Positions 48,534-60,710 of a stretch of DNA of 64,000 bases are shown here, one piece after another. Under the pieces are notes generated by a model. It had not been told where the DNA came from and searched no databases. It was given only the letters and a program-made list of their open reading frames with translations. Source of the DNA: Bugula neritina (Eukaryota > Bryozoa > Gymnolaemata > Cheilostomatida > Bugulidae); assembly GCA_964035545.1 (NCBI GenBank), contig OZ037765.1:310001-374000 (forward strand), written 5' to 3'. Each line of letters begins with the position of its first letter. Within the stretch, counting starts at the first letter, position 1. The position numbers and the translations under genes are program-made.

Positions 48534-51500
48534 TCAGATTCCGTGAAACTCAGGAAACAGATACAACTTCCTGTCCCTCGTCAGAGTATTCACGACTATT
48601 GGAGTCTGCGTCACGTAAAGCTCTGGCCTTCTCGCTCTGAGTTTCCCCGTTATTCTCCTCACTCTGCCCTTCACCTTCAAACAGTTCATACGTATTATAT
48701 ACTGTAGATATGTAGTATATACTGTAGATATATACTATATACTGTAGATATATACTATATACTGTAGATATATATTACATACTGTATGTATATATTATAT
48801 ACTGTAGATATATATTATATACTGTAGATATATATTATATACTGTAGATATATACTATATACTGTAGATATGTATTATATACTGTAGATATATATTACAT
48901 ACTGTAGATATATATTATATACTGTAGATATATATTATATACTGTAGATATGTATTATATACTGTAGATATATATTATATACTGTAGATATATACTATAT
49001 ACTGTAGATATATATATTATATACTACACTTACAACATGAAACAGGTCATCTAGGTCACGGTGACAAGCGTGTCTGTACAGAGTCTTCACCAGAGTTCTT
49101 ATGACTAGAGATCCGTGGTGACCAAACAATATCGCACGGCAGTCTGTTAGAATAAACAATAACATCAGTATTTACTATTTAATAACAATGAGATCATGTG
49201 ACTAGAGAGGTCATGTGACTCAAGGGATCATGTGACTTGACATATCATGTGACTAAAGAGGTCATGTGGCTAGAGAGGTTGTGTGATTGAAAAAATCATG
49301 TGACTAGAGAGGTCATGTGACTAGAGAAGTCATGTGACTCAAGGGGTCGTGTGACTGAAGAGATCATGTGACTAATTAAATAAGACTCGGATTTCTGTCA
49401 CTACAGGTAATTCTTACTTTCAAAGCAGGAGTAGAGAATGAGGAGGTCATCAACATCAAAGTTCCTCTGTCCAGTTGATGTCTCAGCTTCCTGTTGACTC
49501 TCTCTGAGAGCAGAGAGTTCTTGTGGAGGAGACGACTTTCTTTGTTGGACTTCAATAACTGGTTGACCTAGATATACAGCAGATAATTATATATAACTGG
49601 TTGACCTAGATATACAGTAGATCATTATATATAACTGGTTGACCTATATATACAGTAGATGATTGTATATAACTGGTTGACCTAGATATACAGTAGATAA
49701 TTATATATAACTGGTTGACCTAGATATACAGTAGATCATTATATATAACTGGTTGACCTAGATATACAGTAGATCATTATATATAACTGGTTGACCTAGA
49801 TATACAGTAGATTATTATATATAACTGGTTGACCTAGATATACAGTAGATTATTACATATAACTGGTGGACCTAGATATGCAGTAGATTATTATATATAA
49901 CTGGTTGACCTAGATATGCAGTAGATAATTATATATAACTGGTTGACCTAGATGTACAGTAGATAGTTATGTATAATTAGTTGACCTAGATATACAGTAG
50001 ATAATTATATATAACTGATTGACCTAGATATACAGTAGATAATTATATATAACTGGTTGACCTAGATATACAGTAGATGATCAGCAATGTGATGGAATAT
50101 ACCAGAACTAAGTGAGAGCTATAAGATATACACTAACCAACTCTACACGCTTGCATCACCACCACCTTAGGTTTACCAGCCATAGATGGAAAGTTAGCAG
50201 AGTTAAGTAACTCATAGATCTTTGACAGGCTGACAGGGCTGCTATCCACTCCAATGACAGTGCCATTAGCTCCATGTGCAAATATAAACAGGAAGAACAC
50301 ACCGTAACGGTTGTGGATCTCATCTTTTGTAACATCCACAATGCATTGCAGCATTTCCTGAAGATAAAATATCTCCAATTTGATCAAAGAGAACATCGGT
50401 GTCGCAGTTAAAGATTAACTTAGAGAAGATCTAGATGTGAAAAAATAAAGGAAAAAGGTAGAAAAGGAGTGAATTCATAGAAGGTACCTCAGCTGTGAGA
50501 TTCTCCTTTCTAACAGGTTCCAGTCCCAACTTCCTACAGAGAATGAACGTATTCTTTAGATCAATGTGAGACCCTTTCCTCTCTCCTCCTTCATCATATA
50601 TTCTGTTGTTTATAATCAGAGCTTTTCCTCTCACAGGACCTGACATATTGTAGATCTACAGATAAACAGATAAACATACATACGTATCTTCTTAAACACA
50701 CTGTGGCAGCACATGCAGGGTATTTATAAGTAACACATCCTACTATAAACACGTTAACACACATAGTATGCAGTGGAGCTGTACATAAAGCAATGTCAAT
50801 CAGAGTGATATGAACTATACAAACCTTTGATGTGTTTCTATAGAGAGATTTAATTCTTGTGTTGGTAGTCGGAGTGACTGTTAAACCAGTGAGATCTCCC
50901 TCACATGTGTCATTAAAGTCCTCTTCACTGGAGAGATCACTGAGTTCATCATCTGCTGGATGACTGGAAGTAGTTCCAAATACTCCTGTGGCACCTGTGG
51001 GTAACATATCTACAGATAGTAGTTACTTACAGGTATTACCTACAGGTAGTAGTTTCTTACAAGTATTACCTACAGATAGTAGTTACTTACAGGTATTACC
51101 TACAGTTAGTAGTTACTTACAGGTATTACCTACAGATAGTAGTTACTTACAGGTATTACCTACAGATAGTAGCTTCTTACAGGTATTTCCTACAGATAGT
51201 AGTTACTTACAGGTATTATGTACATTCTTTAATCGTTATCAACCAGTAGCCTGATAGAACATTAACAGCTTTTAGCTGTGCAAGGAAACACCTACACACA
51301 ACTAACGTATACTATAGACTGAAAGCACCTAACAAGTACCTGTTGGTGTATAGTTACTCTTCACAAACTGCTCCAACTCATTGATATTCTCAGCAGACAG
51401 CTGGTAACCTGTGATGAGAAAGAGAACAAGTAACATACAATATTCACAATGTTAGCATAGTAATAGATACACTGATTCTTCAGCATTCAACTCACAAACA

Positions 51501-54500
51501 CAACGCTGCTGCCAAGAGGTACTTTACAAGCTACAATGCTATATCATAGTTGCCATATTTAAGCCAGTAACACAAATTAACACGTTTTATAGTTTTTACT
51601 TTGTATAATCCAGACTCCAACCAATTTAAGCTTCATATATTAATAAGTCAACCATCTATATAAAGACAAGCTATAATTTTATTGGTTTTCAATGCTATTG
51701 TTTATATGTTGTCAGTATAGAGATAATAACCTGAAACATCATATGACTAGCTAACTGCTAACACAATTATATAATATGGCTGACACAGGAAATAAGTTTC
51801 TACTAACAAGGATGTAAGAGACACGCTGGAACATTCTTGTACTTTCCACATTCACCAGATGATGACTCAGCCACTGTGTGAAGAGGTTCATCTTTCTCTG
51901 GTTGTTGACACCAGCTCGGATTAATATGTCGCTTTGGCCGCTTTTCTTCAACCAATGAGCAGTGAGCACAGATATTGGTACAAGTAATCTTACTTGCTCT
52001 CCACGTAGAGTTGACGTATTTCACTGTTGACTGAGTAGCAGAGGTCAACATTTTCCAAGCTCCACATATCCTCTGACAGCTGGTTGCAACGGAAATGGTG
52101 AGTTTACGAGACTTGTAGTCGTGGAGCAGCTGCAGATTGCTATCACCATTTGTTACCGCCACACCGTTTTTTCTGACCACTTTTTCTGTGCAGTATTGGT
52201 AACCATTGAGAAGACTCACTGAAATCTGGTGGTAGACATACTGGGGGAGGGGCAGCCCACCAAACGCCATGTCTACTGTTAGTTTCACAGGCTTTCTCTT
52301 GCAGGCAGTCAGGTTTGTGAGGTAGTCCTGAGAGAAATATGGCATAGCATAGGTTGGGGTACCAGACGCATCCTCCGTCTTGATTAGCAACTGAAAGGAG
52401 CTCAGCAATGTGACTGCCACATCCATTTTTTCTCTGCTGGTAAAGCTTGTCTCAGAAATTAGAAGATGTTGCAGAAGTTTCTCTCTCATCATCCCAGTTT
52501 GAAGAAATTCCTGAGCTAATTCATTGAACTCAACGTCACAATCAATCAGGAAGTCAACCAGAGTATCTTCTGTAATCCTTAACTGCCGATTAGTCCACAC
52601 TTCCTTCTCGTGAGTGAACAGCACATGAAGCAGTTCGGTAACCACAGATATATCATAGAATATCAAAGTCTCCAGACTTTCTTTCTCTCGGTACCAAATA
52701 ATATGACTACTGTTGTGTAGATAAGCCAGGATCACTTTGAGTTGGTCTTCATCTGCTAATTTGTGTCGAGTGACCAGTTCAAGAACTTCTGGAAATGTTT
52801 TGTAGCTTCCGTGAAGACTGTTGAGTGTCTGTGCAACATCCTTCCAGAGACTTGGCACTTCCTTCACAACTTGCTGACTCTCAGAGATGATCCGACTTCT
52901 CAACTCATCAAACACTGCCTCATACTCTGCTCCGACCACGTAAACATCCTCTCTTTCAAACATCACATGATTTTGGAAATGACGAATTTCTGCAAAACTT
53001 TTTCCTGGCCAAGGAAAACACCCTGCTGCTGATTTTTCTTCCAGTCGAATCAGTTTAAGGACACTTTCAGTAGCTAAAAGAAAATACTCTCTGAGCTCCT
53101 CAAATGCTTCTTCACTGTAAGCATCTCGATGGGTAAAAACCAGTTTGGGAGCTCTAAGCTCCGGATTTGCCAGGTAGAGGTGTGACAGCCAATCAAAGTA
53201 GGCACAGCGAACGGCCTCATTACCCTTCACCTCCAGATACAACTCTTCAAATTCTTTCATGTTTACAACAACAATGGGAATACAGTTTTGTTTGAGAGTG
53301 AACTGGTACGTAGATTGATATATTTCATTCCCACCAAAGTCAATAAACTGAAGAGTGTTCTCCCCCACAGAGAGTTTCTCTACTCTAAACACCCTCGTGG
53401 TTTCATCTACTGCGGCATCAGCCTTTCTATTGGTCAACTCTCTCACACCATCCGATCTCAGAAGTGTTTTGATCAAACTTGTCTTCCCTGACATCGAACA
53501 ACCAATCACTGCGACAGTAGCTTCTGAGACTTCCAGGGAGCCACCAGACTGGATATCTTTGTAATACTGTTTGACAGCTCCAATTCCTTCTATACAAACA
53601 GCATAAGGCGGGGATACAAGTGATTCACATTCCCTGCAGTCCAGAGATGTGAGATTCTCCATATTCAGGAGTTCAGGGGTGAGTGATGTCATACGGCGGT
53701 TCTTCATCAGGTCAAGAGACTGGAGATTGGTCAGCTGACTCAAGCTAAAAAGTAAACATAGTTCTAAACCAGAATAGTTTTGGTGATTTAATTGTATATA
53801 TTTTAGTTATAGGGAAAGTAGGGCTAGTTGAGCCATGGCGCTAGTAAATAGTTGAAACACATTGTCTAAATTATCTCCTTTACATCATTGAACCATTTCA
53901 TCTCTTTTACTTAAGAGTGTTTTAGGTTAACTACCAGACATATGGAAGTATATGAAACCAAAGCCAAGGTTTTCAGGTGCGCGAGTATTTTCACATTTTT
54001 TGCATAATATATTATATACAGTATACGTAGGCCTATATTTTATCTTACACAGCATCCTGCTATCTGCTGTATATACTATAGTTACACAGGTGAAGATAAC
54101 TTGACCTAAATAATGTAATATATTTTATATAACCGTGCTAACATTTTAAAATATCCTAATCATTGGAGAGCAATTATATTAAATGACTGCTACTATTATT
54201 ACTGCTGCTGTTGCTAAGAGTTACAAGCTGCAGACTGAAGAATAATTTAGTTTAATATTTTATCATTATTTGAGTATCAACTTATCTTATATTCATTATA
54301 TTATACATACTCAGTGTATACTATTATGATGTACCACCTTTACTCCTGCTACAAATTATATTATGACTAATGAGCAAATATCTATAGTGAGAGTTAATAT
54401 AATAATAGTAGATATATGACTCACTCATCTGGTAATGTCTCTAAGTAACAGCTACTCAGATTCAACTTTCTAAGTGACTTCATCTTCAACAGTACATCTG

Positions 54501-56118
54501 GTAATGTCTCTAAGTTATTCCCAGACACATATAATGTGTGTAGCTGTGTGAGTTGAGAGATGCTGTAATATATAATATAGTCAAGTATATGATACAGTAT
54601 CCATAGGCCTATATACATGTTATATACAGTATCTTTATATCTACATATTACAAGATTATTATACACAGGTAAACATAATGTAACTAAACTAACACTATTT
54701 ACAAGTTAATATAGTATATTAGACAAATATGACTCACCCGTCTGGTAATGTCTCTAAGTAATTCCAAGACACATCTAATGTGTGTAGCTGTGTGAGTTGA
54801 GAGAAACTGTAATATATAACATAGTCAAGTATATGATACAGTATATATAGGCTGTATACATGTTATATACATTATCTTCATATCTACATATTACATAATT
54901 ATTATACACATGTAAACATAATGTAACTAAACTAACACTATTTACAAGTTAATATAGTATATTAGATAAATATGACTCACCTGTCTGGTAATGTCTTTAA
55001 ATTATTCATAAACACATTTAATGTGTGTAGCAGTGTGAGTTGAGAGATACTATAATATACAATATAGTCAAGTATATGATACAGTGTGTAGGCCTATATG
55101 TTATATACAGTATCTTTATATCTACATATTACATAATTATTATACACAGGTAAACATAATGTAACTAAACTAACACTATTTACAAGTTAATATAGTATAT
55201 TAGACAAATATGACTCACCTGTCTGGTAATGTCTCCAACTTATTCTGAGACACAACTAATGTGTGTAGCTGTGTGAGCTGAGAGATGCTGTAATATACAA
55301 ACAATGAGATTAATGAGATATTACATACCAATGAGGTCATTGTCACACTTGACATTAGGTTGAGGTATATTTACTCTAGTCACTTTAGAGTTACACTATA
55401 CTATATGCTATAGAAAGTGCTACTATATCCATCTAGTAGAGCTATATACTAGCCGCAGGTAGGGAGTACACAGCTGAGGTGTAAAGCAATGTTATACAGT
55501 ACTATTACCTGGGCTACAATTTTCAGAGTGTATTAGAGTTGTCTGACCCACAGTGAGACAGTATGAAATAAGTAGCACATGTGAGAGGAGGAATATGATA
55601 GGCTGATATTTGGAGTTGTCACGCAACTATATAGAGTGGATATAGACTTACTAGTCTAAACTTCTTGGATCATTTATTCCTCTGATATACAAGTTAATTA
55701 CAAGTGGAGCAAACTCCTCGATAGTAGAAGGTACATCTCCATCTATCTTCAAGTGAGTGATCACATGACCTGCAGTTGAAGCCATGATTTCCTCCTTCGT
55801 GTAGAGCTGTGTTTGTCGGAATAACAACTCTATCTCATCGTCAATTGGTTCCATACCAGAGTGTCTCCACCAACAGTTGTATTTCTCTACAAAACATAAT
55901 ATATCTCTTAGAACTCAGTGTCACACATGTCACACATGTCACACATGTCACACATGTCACAGTATACATACAGTACATATATACCATGATACATCTGTAC
56001 ATATAGTAACCTGGCAGGCTGCTACTCCACATTGTAACTAATACTAAGTATAAATACCTGGAGGTGCACCTGCTGCCACCTGTCCCTCCCCTGAACCATC
56101 TACTGGCTCGTCAGCCAT
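48534..56118 (-). CDS. LRR-Roc-COR-caspase protein, copy B, intact, 1145 aa
   Basis: Exons in transcript order: 56058-56118 (ATG), 55652-55886, LRR exons 55219-55287, 54981-55049, 54738-54806, 54425-54562, then 51994-53744 (last LRR, Roc, COR), 51340-51408, 50825-50994, 50488-50655, 50138-50357, 49418-49558, 49034-49143, 48534-48701. The sum is 1146 codons with stop and every phase fits. LRRs follow the LTQLHTLYVSGN pattern. Roc has P-loop GCSMSGKTS (about 295-303), DFGG and THRD; COR follows. The caspase part has RGKALIINN, FAHGANG with catalytic His961, QACR with catalytic Cys1004, DDLLILYS at the p10 start and LTRDRKLYLFPEF at the end. The usual QACRG is QACRV and the p10 SWR pocket motif is not recognisable. 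Inferred role: a GTP-switched sensor that activates its own protease. Without the 51994 donor the frame ends at 51803 with a Cys-rich tail. Confidence 0.72.
48690..49020. repeat. 20-bp AT-rich minisatellite in the last caspase intron (copy B)
   Basis: About 16 copies, against more than 60 in copy A, with the same acceptor-containing unit. Confidence 0.93.
49190..49370. repeat. ATCATGTGACTAGAGAG repeats
   Basis: About ten irregular units of about 18 bp in a caspase intron; only three or four are present in copy A (about 35725-35790). Confidence 0.8.
49555..50085. repeat. 38-bp minisatellite abutting a caspase acceptor (copy B)
   Basis: About 14 copies of the same unit as 35985-36345, ending at the exon 49418-49558. 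Confidence 0.93.
51005..51225. repeat. 30-bp minisatellite in a caspase intron (copy B)
   Basis: About seven copies of ctacagatagtagttactta plus caggtattac, next to the exon 50825-50994. Confidence 0.92.
55918..55962. repeat. Short ACATGTCAC repeats
   Basis: Four to five units beside exon 2 of copy B; a shorter version lies at 43097-43135 in copy A. Confidence 0.8.
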
Positions 56119-56553
56119 CTTGTCTCCTTCCCCAAGTGCTACTCTGAAAGACAAGTTATACTCAGGTGTAGGTGTAGTGAGAGAGTGACTTGATGACAGG
56201 TTTGCATGTAGAGTTGAGAGAGAGATAAGGGAGTGTGTGGTATACACTGTGTGTGTCTAGTGTGCAGTGTCTAGTGATAAGGTGGGTTAATAATACAGAA
56301 TGTAAACATATAACATGAGAGCTGAGAAGATAAGATAAGCTGTTACCATAGCAACCGTGAACACTCTACTAGCCCTCACACACTTTATATCAGTTACTAG
56401 GAGGTTAGCCTGTAACTACATAACAACATACTGGAAGGGTGGTTTTTTAGGAGCCCGTACTAAGCACACAATACTAACCACATTGATATCTCAGTATGCA
56501 TTATATTCTAGCTCACTGAACACTATTACATACAATACCTGAATAGATTAGAG

Positions 56554-56901
56554 AAGCCTAGGGCCACACTGTGCGCATTTTCGCATGCGAACATTTAAAC
56601 CACGAGTAGCAAAGGTGTCCACTTTATGCGTTGAGAAAACATTCGCACTCGTCGCTCAGCATTCTGAACGCAAGTGCGAATCGTCTCTGTCGTCGTCACC
56701 TAATTGGCTGGTAGTTATTTAGCGAGCCCAATTCTTTTATTTTAGTGCTATATTCCAGTAAATTGCGTTTTATTAAAAGCGAGTGCGATTTAAAAATGAA
56801 AGCTTTATTTATCACGCATCACTGACGCTACAGTGGACACCTTTGCTACCTGTGGTTTCAATTTTCGCATGCGAAAATACGCACAGTGTGACCCTAGGCT
56901 T
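56554..56901. mobile_element. MITE-like palindromic element, about 348 bp
   Basis: Its ends are inverted repeats of about 75-80 bp. The left end starts aagcctagggccacactgtg and the right end is its near complement; both arms contain ttttcgcatgcgaa and agcaaaggtgtccact. There is no transposase frame, so it would be non-autonomous. No clear target duplication was found, so the superfamily is unassigned (hAT-like is only a guess). Confidence 0.75.
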
Positions 56902-57514
56902 AGGCAGAAAGTGCTATGTATTTCTTCATTATTTAATTAAGAAGATATCAAATCTGCATAGTCAGTAGTCATTCCATCATATAAACAAACAAACAAACAA
57001 ACAAACAAACAAACAAACAAACAAATGCATTATATTTGAGGTTAGCTAATCTACGTTAGCAAAAACCCGCCACGGTGGTGAAAGGTGACCAAAGGTGACC
57101 AATCTACGTTAGTTAGTCACTAAATGCTTCAAATTGATTCTAGTTCAAGTTACACTCAAAGTTTTCTCCTCTTGAAAAACACATTCCTTCTTTGAAAAAA
57201 GATTTCAAGTTAACCAGTCACTGCCTCACCATATCAACAAACATGGCCGCCATTTGTGCAGTTTGCGTTACTTTTCCTGCTATTTTCCCTCCACTTTTTC
57301 TGCCTTTGCTTTCGCTATATTTTAAATTTACACTTAATAATGTTTGAAAATAAATAAAATAAATACAGATTCAATAATTTTACTTAGAAGAAAGGGTGAT
57401 TGATCACCAGAGAAATATTTGGTTACAAGAGAAGCCAATATTCTGCATATAGCCACTGACTTGAGGCTAACAATTACTTTAGTTACTATCAGATGAAACA
57501 ATTATAGTATAGTC
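56902..57514. other. Spacer with an AAAC microsatellite
   Basis: A run of about ten acaa units lies at 56982-57024. The remainder is AT-rich with no supported gene. Confidence 0.6.
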
Positions 57515-60500
57515 TCAGAATCTGCTTTTAGTACACCAACACCAGCACTCTCTGACTCGAGCACATGACGTCACTGCAATAGAGAGTCGTACAAGAAGGG
57601 TTGTAAAGATTACTAGGATTGTTAGATTCTCACCATCTCCTGTCCTGCACTGCCTGTGTAGTAAACTAACTCTCTGAATAGTCAGTGAATGCATAATAAT
57701 TCCTTCTACTAGTTCTCTAAGAGTTTGTGACTGAAACCTACTGGTACATATGCATAACATAGTTTATTCATTGGCTGTTTGTGCTGTAGAGTTGTGTTCT
57801 CTCATAGGAGTGAGATATTCCTAGCTAGTGCTCATCATGAACACTAGTTAGGAGTTATCTTCTTGATAAGTACTAGGATGTAATGCTGTGACTATACTGT
57901 GACTATACTGTGACTATACTATGACTGTACTGTGACGGTACTGTGACTATACTGTGACTATACTGTGACTGTACTGTGACTATACTGTGACTGTACTGTG
58001 ACTACACTGTGACTGTACTGTGACTGTACTGTGACTATACTGTGACTATACTGTGACTATACTGTGACTGTACTGTGACTGTACTGTGACTATACTGTGA
58101 CTATACTGTGACTGTACTGTGACTATACTGTGACTGTACTGTGACTGTACTGTGACTATACTGTGACTATACTGTGACTATACTGTGACTATACTGTGAC
58201 TGTACTGTGACTATACTGTGACTATACTGTGACTATACTCTGATTATACTGTGACTGTACTGTGACTGTACTGTCACTGTACTGTGACTATACTGTGACT
58301 GTACTGTGACTATACTGTGACTATACTGTGACTGTACTGTGACTATACTGTGACTATACTGTGACTATACTGTGACTGTACTGTGACTGTACTGTGACTA
58401 TACTGTGACTGTACTGTGACTATACTCTGATTATACTGTGACTGTACTGTGACTGTACTGTAACTGTACTGTGACTATACTGTGACTGTACTGTGACTAT
58501 ACTGTGACTATACTGTGACTGTACTGTGACTATACTGTGACTATACTGTGACTATACTGTGACTGTACTGTGACTGTACTGTGACTATACTGTGACTGTA
58601 CTGTGACTATACTGTGACTGTACTGTGACTGTACTGTGACTATACTGTGACTATACTTTTTATATTACATATTACTTTGGTGATTATAATAAATATCAGT
58701 AAATAGCTAAAAACTAGAGATATATTATAGTCTGTACTAACTTAAGTAAAATGACCCATTACTCTGATTATCACGATACATCTTATTCAATAGTATAGAA
58801 GTCTGCATTTTTACAAAATAATAATTGTGATCAACCAAAGTTGCATAATAATTACTGTTACTAAATATTGTGAATTTGGTTTTCCTTTTATTATTCCCAG
58901 AGCTGTCTGTTCTTTATACGGTCCAGTTCCTCAGTCTATCTCTAGTCTCCTCACACAGTGCCTGAGTTATTTATACAGCTTAGTCCCTCAGTCTATCTCT
59001 AGTCTACTCACACAGTGCCTGAGCTATTTATACAGCTTAGTCCCTCAGTCTATCTCTAGTCTACTCACATAGTACCTGAGCTATTCATACAGCTAATTGT
59101 GTAGACCTGGACACCAATTATTCCCTGTTTCCTGAGGTGCATCTCTCATTAGACTGAGTATCCTCACACCTACATGGTAACTAAGGCTACGATATCTGCT
59201 AGAGTGTCACTCAGTACAAACTCTAACAAACCATTCATTCTTCTTGACTGAACACAAAATTAGAATAATCTTTCAAATATAAATTTCCTTTAAACTGAAA
59301 TTGACTTTTTTACATCAACTCTTATTGTTTTGTTTTAATGTGCGATTTCTGAAGGTCAAATAAAATTGTTCATTTAATACAAGTTCTATTAGCCGTAGGG
59401 GTGGGGTGGGTGTGTTTGTAATAGGTTGGGTTGTAGTAGGGGGGTTTCTAGCAGGGAAAAGTTGATTACCACCTGCAGAGCTGTACTTTGACCCCAACCC
59501 TCTGGCATTGTCACTCGTCTCAAGGCACCCCAGGAGCAGGTCTAATACTTCACATCATCAACTGTATTCAAGTTACTCGCCATGCATTCAGTTGCAGTGC
59601 TGTGAGGCATCGTGTGCTACCAGGTTCTTACCTCCTGATCCATAAGAGTGCTACCTATAACTAGAGCAATTCATATCAAACTAATTCACGACTGATGACG
59701 AGACTACATCCCACGGAATAAGATAAGGTCACACAGCAAAGATGAAAAGCTACAACATTGTCTGCTGACTTCTTAATGGCAGCGTTCATGTAGCTCATGC
59801 AACAGATGCTGCTTCTACCAATCATATAACTTTTATTGAGGATGTCTTTAACATGTTTATTTCAGAGTATCAAACTGGCTGTATTGTTATACATATAGTT
59901 ATTCATGTTGTACAATAATTGTTATTTATTCATAATTCTTAGACCTAATTGTTGAGTTTATAAATACACATCAATGCATTGTACAGTTGAGCTATTGAAT
60001 ACAAATTCTATACACATATTAATTAAAAGTATTGACAACCACAGCAGCTGTGAAATCCCTCCTCTCCTTTAACAGACGGTTGCTAATTAAGACACCATCA
60101 CCTGTTTATTATGTAATGTGAATATTTATTAACCAGTTGCTGGAATTCTAACATATCTATTCCAGTTATTACCTCATTTTCTGAGTTATTATATCTCCAT
60201 GTTACATAACTCCATACATTGTTGACATATTTATAGAACCTGGCAACTCTATACAACTCATCTGTCTATCTGAGACAAATATAATCAGAGTAGAGAAAAT
60301 AGCATAGCTTTAGCTCCATGTGTTGAGTAACTGTTATTTATTAGTTCCTTGTCTATAGCCTTAGGTCATAGATTCGCTATTGCATACCTATACTGCAGAG
60401 TTGTCTGTCCACGGTCTTGTACCTGCACACTAAAGCACTGAGAGACACCATGCAGCTGAAATACTTCATTCAGTTTTAAAGCTGTCCTAATAGTTGGTGC

Positions 60501-60710
60501 TACATCCGGTATCAGAGCATGCCTAATGACCCTTCCCTCTTATCTCCACTCGGTGTGTATGTTATTGTCTTGAGGAGGTATTAAACACGTATTAAATGCA
60601 GAGTAATTAGTCCACCTGGAACTGGGCTCCACTGCTCATAGACTTGGCTCCACTACTAGCACCAGCCTCATTGTATGAGTAGAGAGTTCTCCCAAGATTA
60701 TGGGCTATGA
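57515..60710 (-). CDS. Unassigned minus-strand gene, partial exon set
   Basis: Several coding-like exons with splice sites are visible. 60616-60710 (IAHNLGRTLYSYNEAG...) joins 60423-60536 (GRVIRHALIPDVAPTIRTAL...) in phase 0. 59473-59547 contains LDLLLGCLETSDNARGLG. 57634-57737 (FQSQTLRELVEGIIMHSL...) joins the terminal exon 57515-57573, which stops at 57515. The links from 60423 to 59473 and from 59473 to 57634 are not phase-proven, and the start lies upstream, perhaps beyond 61300. I do not recognise the family. These may belong to more than one gene. Confidence 0.4.
57880..58660. repeat. 11-bp minisatellite ctgtgactrta
   Basis: About 70 copies, with ata and gta variants interspersed in a higher-order pattern; two longer blocks around 58200-58300 and 58400-58500 look like copies of each other. 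Confidence 0.95.
58925..59095. repeat. 57-bp tandem triplication
   Basis: Three copies of ctcagtctatctctagtcta plus ctcacacagtgcctgagcta plus tttatacagcttagtcc. On the minus strand each includes a donor-like GTGAGTAG. Confidence 0.9.

Larger units (their letters stand above)
45495..56515. repeat. Segmental duplication, copy B
   Basis: Counterpart of 30490-43600. It starts inside the intron before exon 17 of the membrane-protein gene and ends just upstream of the LRR-Roc-COR-caspase start, at about gcacacaatactaaccacat. Confidence 0.93.
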
